38,888 bases of DNA from an uncultured Akkermansia sp. (GTDB taxonomy: Bacteria; Verrucomicrobiota; Verrucomicrobiia; Verrucomicrobiales; Akkermansiaceae), in NCBI GenBank assembly GCA_947626635.1, contig CANQSY010000008.1, positions 1 through 38,888 of the forward strand, in the 5' to 3' direction. A program made the position numbers and the translations under genes. Every line of letters begins with the position of its first letter. The first letter of the stretch is position 1. Below, piece by piece: positions 34,309 to 38,888 of this stretch. The notes under the pieces are model-generated. The model saw nothing but the letters and a program-made list of their open reading frames with translations. It did no database searches and was not told the origin of the DNA.

Positions 34309-34336
34309 TTGATTTTGTTAAGAAGCAGGGTATACT
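34309..34336 (+). promoter_or_regulatory. Promoter of the ABC-F gene
   Basis: TTGATT (34309-34314), 16 bases, TATACT (34331-34336). The start near 34343 leaves a leader of about 9 nt before ATG 34352, too short for a Shine-Dalgarno. Confidence 0.6.
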
Positions 34337-34351
34337 GACGCTTCAAAGGCT

Positions 34352-35956
34352 ATGCTCACCATCAAAAATCTCTCTAAGGCGCACGCGGGACGCACCCTGT
34401 TCAGCGGCACGGAACTGGTCGTCAACTGGGGAGAAAGAATTGCCCTCGTGGGACCTAACGGCGCCGGTAAATCGACCCTCTTCCGCATGATTCTCGGCGA
34501 GGACGCCCCGGACGAGGGAGAAATCCAACGCGATGAGTACGCCACCATAGGTTACCTGCCTCAGGAGGCAGGCGATCCCTCAGACCGGTCGATCCTCGAA
34601 ATCGCCATGAGCATCACACCGGAAATGCGTGTAGCCATCCGCACAATCATGGAATGCGAGGCCAAGGGAGATCACTCCGGCGCAGCTTATGCCCACGCCA
34701 TCGATACGTACACGGCACACGACGGCTATCAACTGGAGCCTAAAGCCAAGCGGATTCTCAAGGGGCTGGCGTTTAAGGATAGTGACTTCGCGAGACCGGC
34801 TCGCGAGATGAGCGGGGGATGGGTCATGCGAGCGCATCTTGCGCAACTCCTCGTAGCGGAACCGGACCTCCTGATGCTCGACGAACCAACGAACCACCTG
34901 GATTTGATGAGCTTGCTGTGGCTGCGCAGGTATTTGAGAAATTACCCCGGAGCGATCCTCATGATCTCCCACGACCGCGATTTCATGGACGAACTGGTCG
35001 AGGCTATATACGACATTGAGAATGCGCAACTCGTGCGTTACACGGGGAATTACTCCACCTTCCTCAAACTGAAAGAACAACGATATGCCATTCTGCTGGC
35101 GGCCTGGCGCAACCAGCAGCGCGAAATCGCCCATATCGAGGCCTTTGTGAACCGATTCCGCTCCGTAGCTTCCAAAGCCGCACAAGTGCAAAGCAGGGTT
35201 AAACAACTTGAAAAAATCCAACGGATTGAAAAACCTCGTCCGGCCCGCAAGACCTTCAAATTTATCTTCCCACAACCTCCGCGCAGTACGCAACGCGTCA
35301 TTGAGCTTGAACATGTCTCGCAGTCATACGATGACCACGAGGTGTACAGGGATCTCAATCTCCTCGTCGAACGCGGTCAGCGAATCGTCCTTGTCGGTCC
35401 GAACGGAGCCGGCAAGTCCACTCTCCTCAAAATTCTTGCCGGCGTGGTTCCCATTCGTTCAGGGAAACGCATCGTGGGGACCACGACGCGAATCGGCTAC
35501 TTCTCGCAAATGCGCTCCGAAAACCTTACTCCCCATTATACCGTGCTGGAGGAAATCATGAAGGCTGACCCCGAGCTGCGAGAAGAAGAGGCTCGCGGAG
35601 TGCTCGGTTCCTTTCTTTTCCGCCGTCTCGACGTCGAGAAACGCGTCGAGGTCCTTTCAGGAGGCGAAAAGTCGCGGCTCAGTCTCGTCAAATTCCTCGT
35701 CAATCCGCCCAATCTCCTCCTCATGGATGAACCGACGACCCACCTCGATCTCATGAGCGTAGAGGCACTCTCTCAGGCGCTCATGCGCTATGAGGGCACC
35801 CTCGTCTTCATCTCGCACGATGTCCATTTCATCCGCTCTCTGGCTGAAAAAACTCTCCACATCAATCAGGGTGTCCTCACCCCTTACGCCGGAGGCTACG
35901 ATTATTACCTGGAAAAATCAGGGCTCCTGAATGCCGACCTCGCTATGGACCTCTGA
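34352..35956 (+). CDS. ABC-F family ATPase (ribosome-associated)
   Basis: Two fused ABC ATPase domains without membrane segments, 534 residues. Walker A GPNGAGKS occurs at 34-41 and again in the second half (VLVGPNGAGKSTLLKILAG). Signatures are MSGGWVMRAHLAQLL and LSGGEKSRLSLVKFL; Walker B reads LLMLDEPTNHLDL and LLLMDEPTTHLDL. The linker between the domains (NQQREIAHIEAFVNRFRSVASKAAQVQSRVKQLEKI) is the P-site-tRNA-interacting segment of ABC-F proteins. Members act on stalled ribosomes or in translation control. The exact subgroup (Uup, YheS or EttA) cannot be fixed by eye. Confidence 0.92.
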   Translation: MLTIKNLSKAHAGRTLFSGTELVVNWGERIALVGPNGAGKSTLFRMILGEDAPDEGEIQRDEYATIGYLPQEAGDPSDRSILEIAMSITPEMRVAIRTIMECEAKGDHSGAAYAHAIDTYTAHDGYQLEPKAKRILKGLAFKDSDFARPAREMSGGWVMRAHLAQLLVAEPDLLMLDEPTNHLDLMSLLWLRRYLRNYPGAILMISHDRDFMDELVEAIYDIENAQLVRYTGNYSTFLKLKEQRYAILLAAWRNQQREIAHIEAFVNRFRSVASKAAQVQSRVKQLEKIQRIEKPRPARKTFKFIFPQPPRSTQRVIELEHVSQSYDDHEVYRDLNLLVERGQRIVLVGPNGAGKSTLLKILAGVVPIRSGKRIVGTTTRIGYFSQMRSENLTPHYTVLEEIMKADPELREEEARGVLGSFLFRRLDVEKRVEVLSGGEKSRLSLVKFLVNPPNLLLMDEPTTHLDLMSVEALSQALMRYEGTLVFISHDVHFIRSLAEKTLHINQGVLTPYAGGYDYYLEKSGLLNADLAMDL

Positions 35957-36084
35957 CCTTTTCTCCGACGCCAAGCGCGGCTCCGACATGACCGTCCCCG
36001 TCCCTTCGGCGGGACTCTCCTCCATCGCTGAGACAGCGCGGGATGGCTGTGTGCGCCGTTTCACGTCCAACCACGAGGCAATGC

Positions 36085-37506
36085 TCATTCGGCGGTGTTA
36101 GGGTCGGTCGAAGAAGGTTGCGGAGAACCATCGGAACCGGCGCTGGGAGCCGCCTGGTTCTGAGAACGTTTTATGGCATTGATAATACGCGTATAACGTT
36201 GAGCGTAGGCAGAGTCTGTGCAGCGATCGCGTATCATGCAGGCAACTTCTTCTGCCGACTTCTGCTCGCGACAGGTCTGTGCATTCGGGTCAGCCCCAAG
36301 CTTAAGCATGATATCAACCGCAATTTCCTGCCCGTTGGCCACAACATGGTTCAGTGCCACATCCCGCTCCCGGACGTGCCCAAGCTCTACCATGTAACTC
36401 ACCGCCTTCGGATCAGATGCAGCCGGAACGACCTCGGCGGGATTTTGCGGCTGGTTGATATCGAGTCCTTTTTCGACGAGGAGGGGGAAGGCGTAGGGGG
36501 CGCATATTCCTCCGATACGGTAGGCAAGGGAGTAGCCCATGTCATCCCAAATTTTGAGATCGGCGCCGCTGTTGCCAATGAACTCGAGAGCTCTCAACAT
36601 ACGCTTCTCACAACGCATCAACTTGTTTGCAGGGGGGAGCAAGTCATTCTGGGGATAATACGCAGTACCTCCCTTTTTTGCAAAAGCTTTCCGCATCGTC
36701 TTACAGAGTTTGTCGCGCTTGCGTTTCGCCTTTTTTCGCGCCTGCGGGTCGTTTTTCCCTTTCTCTTCGGCTTCGGTATCGAGACGGGGCAGTTCCAGCA
36801 TATCCCACTCCGGATGGGCGTATTCCTCATTGAGTCGGAGCTGGCGCTCGGAGGCCTCCCCTGACCTGGTAATGGAAAGGGAGTTAATAATTGCTAGGTT
36901 GCCGTTGGCGGAAGGATCAGCTCCATGGTCGATAAGCAACTGAGCAGTTTCAAAATCTCCGCTGCTCACAGCCAGGGAAAGAGCGGAGCGAGCAGCGCCA
37001 CCCGGATGCGTCCCGGCATAGGTCACATTCAAGTCGGCGCCATCTGCAATCAATTGTCGAACACGTGCCATCTCCTTGCTCGTGAGGTGCACCTCCCTGC
37101 TGTTGACGCTAGGCGCTGCTGTACCGTAGTCCTCTCTTCCAAGATACCACCGGTAGCAATATCGCACAAGTTCAATTCCTAGCTCTTTCGCCACGTCATC
37201 ACCCGGATCCTTTATTGTGATGTCGGGCTTTCTTTTGTCGAAGGGTGACTTGTTACGCCATGGAAGCTTGGCTATCTCTTTGCGGGTGGAAATCATGCCG
37301 AGTGTGTGCGCCTCAAGGATCCACTTGCGAGCCTGCGAATCATTCTTTGCCACTCCGTCGCCCTCCGTGTACGCTTTATAGAGCTTGTAGCATGCCTCAG
37401 CATCCTTGTTCGGATTTTCGTAAAGAGTCTTAAACTCCGCCTCCGTCATTCCCCCGCTCATAGCCGCACTGCCCAGGACCAAAAGAAAGAAAAGAAACCT
37501 CTTCAT
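36085..37506 (-). CDS. Exported Sel1/ankyrin-repeat protein (473 aa)
   Basis: A signal peptide (MKRFLFFLLVLGSAAMSGG) leads into one Sel1-like unit (ACYKLYKAYTEGDGVAKNDSQARKWILEAHTLG, ~38-70). Ankyrin units follow (MARVRQLIADGADLNVTYAG; SALSLAVSSGDFETAQLLIDHGADPSANG; later DIMLKLGADPNAQ). The C-terminus is a Ser/Pro/Asp-rich tail. A middle region rich in Lys/Arg and Glu (EAEEKGKNDPQARKKAKRKRDK) may be disordered. The role is probably protein binding outside the cytoplasm. It is the second such protein in the window (see 243-2558). The promoter is leaderless-type. Confidence 0.78.
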   Translation of the reverse strand: MKRFLFFLLVLGSAAMSGGMTEAEFKTLYENPNKDAEACYKLYKAYTEGDGVAKNDSQARKWILEAHTLGMISTRKEIAKLPWRNKSPFDKRKPDITIKDPGDDVAKELGIELVRYCYRWYLGREDYGTAAPSVNSREVHLTSKEMARVRQLIADGADLNVTYAGTHPGGAARSALSLAVSSGDFETAQLLIDHGADPSANGNLAIINSLSITRSGEASERQLRLNEEYAHPEWDMLELPRLDTEAEEKGKNDPQARKKAKRKRDKLCKTMRKAFAKKGGTAYYPQNDLLPPANKLMRCEKRMLRALEFIGNSGADLKIWDDMGYSLAYRIGGICAPYAFPLLVEKGLDINQPQNPAEVVPAASDPKAVSYMVELGHVRERDVALNHVVANGQEIAVDIMLKLGADPNAQTCREQKSAEEVACMIRDRCTDSAYAQRYTRIINAIKRSQNQAAPSAGSDGSPQPSSTDPNTAE

Positions 37507-37512
37507 CCTGCC

Positions 37513-37540
37513 ATTCTACACGTTCGTTGCTGCCTTTCAA
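37513..37540 (-). promoter_or_regulatory. Leaderless-type promoter of the Sel1/ankyrin gene
   Basis: On the minus strand TTGAAA (37540-37535), 16 bases, TAGAAT (37518-37513), then exactly 6 bases (GGCAGG) and ATG 37506. GGCAGG is the only purine-rich stretch and would not be in the mRNA if initiation is 7 bases after the -10. Confidence 0.65.
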
Positions 37541-37782
37541 GGCGATTCTTTCAATTTATCCCTGTACGCACACATCTGTCCCAAGAAAAGAAGCAACCCA
37601 ACACGTGTCCATCAGCGCCTATCGTACAATAACCCATTAGTAATTGACGATTTAGGATAAACCACATGACGTCGCAGCGTCGCCGAGACGGGCGGCGCAT
37701 ATCGACTCATTCATGGCGGGAGCGCACGGCACAGCACTTGCTTTCTCGATATTCCGCTGATCAATTTTCCGCCGGTTTAGTC
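37541..37782. other. Intergenic region with two degenerate copies of the dispersed motif
   Basis: CACACATCTGTCCCAAG (37569-37585) and AACACGTGTCC (37600-37610) resemble the dispersed ACACGTGTCCC motif. GCCTATCGTACAAT follows and resembles sequence behind copy C (CTCCTATCGTCAAT). A 59-codon reading frame from ATG 37667 runs into the tRNA and is not credible. No gene was seen. Confidence 0.4.
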
Positions 37783-37810
37783 TTGCAATCCTGCCGTGGC
37801 ATGATAGAAT
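37783..37810 (+). promoter_or_regulatory. Promoter of tRNA-Val
   Basis: TTGCAA (37783-37788), 16 bases, TAGAAT (37805-37810). The tRNA begins 11 bases later, a usual 5' leader for a single tRNA gene. Confidence 0.65.
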
Positions 37811-37821
37811 GCCCCCAACAA

Positions 37822-37893
37822 GCACGGGTAGCTCAGTGGTAGAGCGGCTGTTTTACACGCAGTTGGTCAGGGGTTCGAGTCCCTTCCCGTGTA
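37822..37893 (+). tRNA. tRNA-Val (anticodon UAC)
   Basis: 72 nt fold into a cloverleaf. The acceptor is GCACGGG with CCCGTGT (first pair G-U), and the D arm is GCTC-AGTGGTA-GAGC. The anticodon stem GCTGT/GCAGT carries loop TTTACAC, so anticodon TAC reads Val codons. The T arm is AGGGG-TTCGAGT-CCCTT and the discriminator base is A. CCA is not encoded. A 3'-flanking insertion of mobile DNA begins about 80 bases later. Confidence 0.9.
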
Positions 37894-37976
37894 GTGAGGG
37901 GCGGGGGAGGTGTTCCGCCCGGACAGGGAGAGCGAGGACCCCGTGGTTTCCCTGCGGGAGGAGATTCCGTGATTTA

Positions 37977-38012
37977 CGCTCTTCGTATAATTTTCGCTCT
38001 TCGTATAATTTT
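37977..38012 (+). repeat. Perfect 18-bp tandem duplication at the ISL3-like left end
   Basis: CGCTCTTCGTATAATTTT is present twice in tandem (37977-37994, 37995-38012). Each unit contains TATAAT. The unit resembles ISL3-family inverted-repeat ends (from memory, of GGCTCTTnG type), so one copy is probably the element end. It is followed by the hairpin TTTGTGGA/TCCACAAA (38010-38030), with the transposase ATG in its loop. Confidence 0.7.
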
Positions 38013-38017
38013 GTGGA

Positions 38018-38704
38018 ATGACTCCACAAAGCAATTCTACAAAGTCGGCAAAATACCCAGTATTTGACAAAAAAAATTCAATAACCCTAAAAAAAGACTT
38101 GGGCATGGAGGAGATTTCTCCTACCATACCCAGTATTATGTACTTGAAGTACCTGCATTTTAGGCGTTCGTCTCATTCCTGTCAAGGGAAAATTCAATAT
38201 GCTCTCTATCAAGATAATCTAGAGGATATTCAATGTCCTCATTGTAAGAGCAAAAACTACTACCGGCACGGCTTCTGCTACCGCAAGGCTCTGCTGGCCA
38301 ATCATGAAAATACTCTGCGGCGCGTTCGTATACAAGTCCAACGATACCGCTGTAAGGATTGCGGCAAGACCTACGTGATGGGGTGTGAAAAGATCGGACT
38401 GCGTAAATACCAACGCCGCAATGAGCGCTGCAATAAGCTCATGCTTCAAGACTGCGCTGACGGTCAAACCAACAAGTGCATCGCTAGACGCTATGGCGTA
38501 TGCGAAAGCACCGTAGAGCATCAATTGCATCGTACAACTCAAGAGCTTGTTAAACAGCAACTCAACTACCCTCTTAAACTGGTGCCCATTTTTCGACACA
38601 TTGGAAGCTTATTTAAGCCCCCTTTTTGTGTACATCAGGCGTGTAGCTTCCTTATATCATTCGATAACCTCGGAGGTCAATCCTTTTTTGGCGCGATTTT
38701 GTAG
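38018..38704 (+). pseudogene. ISL3-family transposase, truncated by IS3 insertion
   Basis: The first ~185 residues look like the N-terminal part of an ISL3-type transposase. A zinc-finger domain with IQCPHCKSKNYYRHGFCYRK and QRYRCKDCGKTYV (two CxxC pairs) is followed by a helix-turn-helix (CIARRYGVCESTVEHQLHRTTQELV). After NYPLK the frame enters the terminal repeat of the IS3 element (38575) and reads nonsense to 38704. The DDE catalytic domain is absent, so the gene is inactive. An alternative start is ATG 38106 (MEEISPTIPSI). Confidence 0.75.
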
Positions 38705-38888
38705 CGTAGGCGCTGCGACCCGAGCGCAGCGAGGGCGCGGCGCGTAGCTCCGCAAGCTGCGCCGGAGCAAAAAAATCACGCCAAAAATTCGCCGCCATCG
38801 GGGACTCGGCAGTCTCCCGGTACATCTCAGGACTCCGGTAACCCAACGCCGAGTGCGGCCGTTCTTTGTTGTAGTATCCCAGCCATTC
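38575..38888 (-). mobile_element. IS3-family (IS150-like) element, partial, inverted copy
   Basis: The terminal repeat starts at about 38575 (TAAACTGGTGCCC) inside the ISL3-type transposase gene. The element extends beyond the right edge. It is the same element as at 1-77, in opposite orientation. The two right-end tails differ by one base. Confidence 0.85.
38652..38888 (-). CDS. IS3-family transposase OrfB, C-terminal end (partial)
   Basis: Reading inward from the right edge on the minus strand, the frame gives EWLGYYNKERPHSALGYRSP, the highly conserved C-terminus of IS3-type DDE integrases (YNxxRPHSALGYxTP). A further ~55 residues end in RIDLRGYRMI. The stop (38652-38654) lies 77 bases from the element end, as in other IS3 members. 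The start and catalytic DDE residues are off the window. The track shows only the portion after an internal TTG (38846). Confidence 0.88.
   Translation of the reverse strand, partial: EWLGYYNKERPHSALGYRSPEMYRETAESPMAANFWRDFFAPAQLAELRAAPSLRSGRSAYATKSRQKRIDLRGYRMI

Noticed and set aside
33882-34346. 154-aa minus-strand ORF upstream of the Nudix gene
   Set aside because: Overlaps the Nudix start and promoter and shows no family features; its frame passes through the dispersed repeat.
1-38888. Composite transposon formed by the two IS3 copies
   Set aside because: The interior is mostly housekeeping genes (nuo, dnaB, bioA, mmd, tRNA), and both copies coincide with the sequence edges, so an assembly break at a repeat is more likely.
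1-38888. CRISPR array, phage genes or known defence system
   Set aside because: No regularly spaced repeats, no cas genes and no phage structural genes were seen; the only repeats are the short ones listed.

Overview
The window is high-GC bacterial DNA with dense, mostly co-directional genes. The content suggests a host-associated member of the Verrucomicrobiota, possibly an Akkermansia relative. It has a mucin-sugar deacetylase (NagA), a near-complete proton-pumping complex I operon, a sodium-pumping methylmalonyl-CoA decarboxylase (propionate branch), secreted ankyrin proteins, and few Shine-Dalgarno sites. The assignment rests on gene content and style only and is inference.

Layout. 1-77 is the right end of an IS3-family (IS150-like) element. 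78-242 is AT-rich mobile-element debris ending in a C10 run. 243-2558 encodes a large exported ankyrin-repeat protein. 2810-4737 holds nagA and a degenerate, lipoyl-less E2-like protein. 5096-17817 is nuoDEFGHIJKLMN; nuoABC are not in the window. A GHL10-type secreted glycoside hydrolase follows, then dnaB overlapping bioA. 22193-22519 (minus) is a one-hairpin ferritin-like protein of encapsulated-ferritin type. Next come an uncharacterised conserved protein with an FLDVD motif, an M20 dipeptidase, and an ABC ATPase overlapping it by ATGA.

25866-27717 is a low-GC cassette of four orphan membrane-protein genes. A perfect 20-bp direct repeat of the ABC gene tail brackets the first three. 27936-31921 is the four-gene methylmalonyl-CoA decarboxylase/Na+ pump operon. 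It is followed by a tiny exported Arg/Asp/His-rich protein, a minus-strand Nudix-EamA pair, an ABC-F ATPase, a minus-strand exported Sel1/ankyrin protein, tRNA-Val(UAC), and an ISL3-family transposase gene cut by a second, inverted copy of the IS3 element that runs off the right edge.

How it works together. NagA feeds GlcNAc-6-P into amino-sugar catabolism. Complex I re-oxidises NADH and pumps protons. The decarboxylase recovers free energy as a sodium gradient during propionate formation. Together they fit a fermentative or microaerobic gut mucin user.

The most unusual signals are these: (1) three promoters whose -10 box lies exactly 6 nt before an ATG, predicting leaderless mRNAs, in a window where most genes lack a Shine-Dalgarno; (2) the direct-repeat-bounded membrane cassette that seems to have displaced an ABC permease; (3) a dispersed intergenic motif built on ACACGTGTCCC and CTCATTCAAC; (4) lineage-specific insertions in NuoH and in the decarboxylase beta subunit; (5) the single-hairpin ferritin. 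Both window ends lie inside inverted copies of the same IS, so the edges probably reflect an assembly break at a repeat. All functional statements come from reading the sequence; no database search was run.
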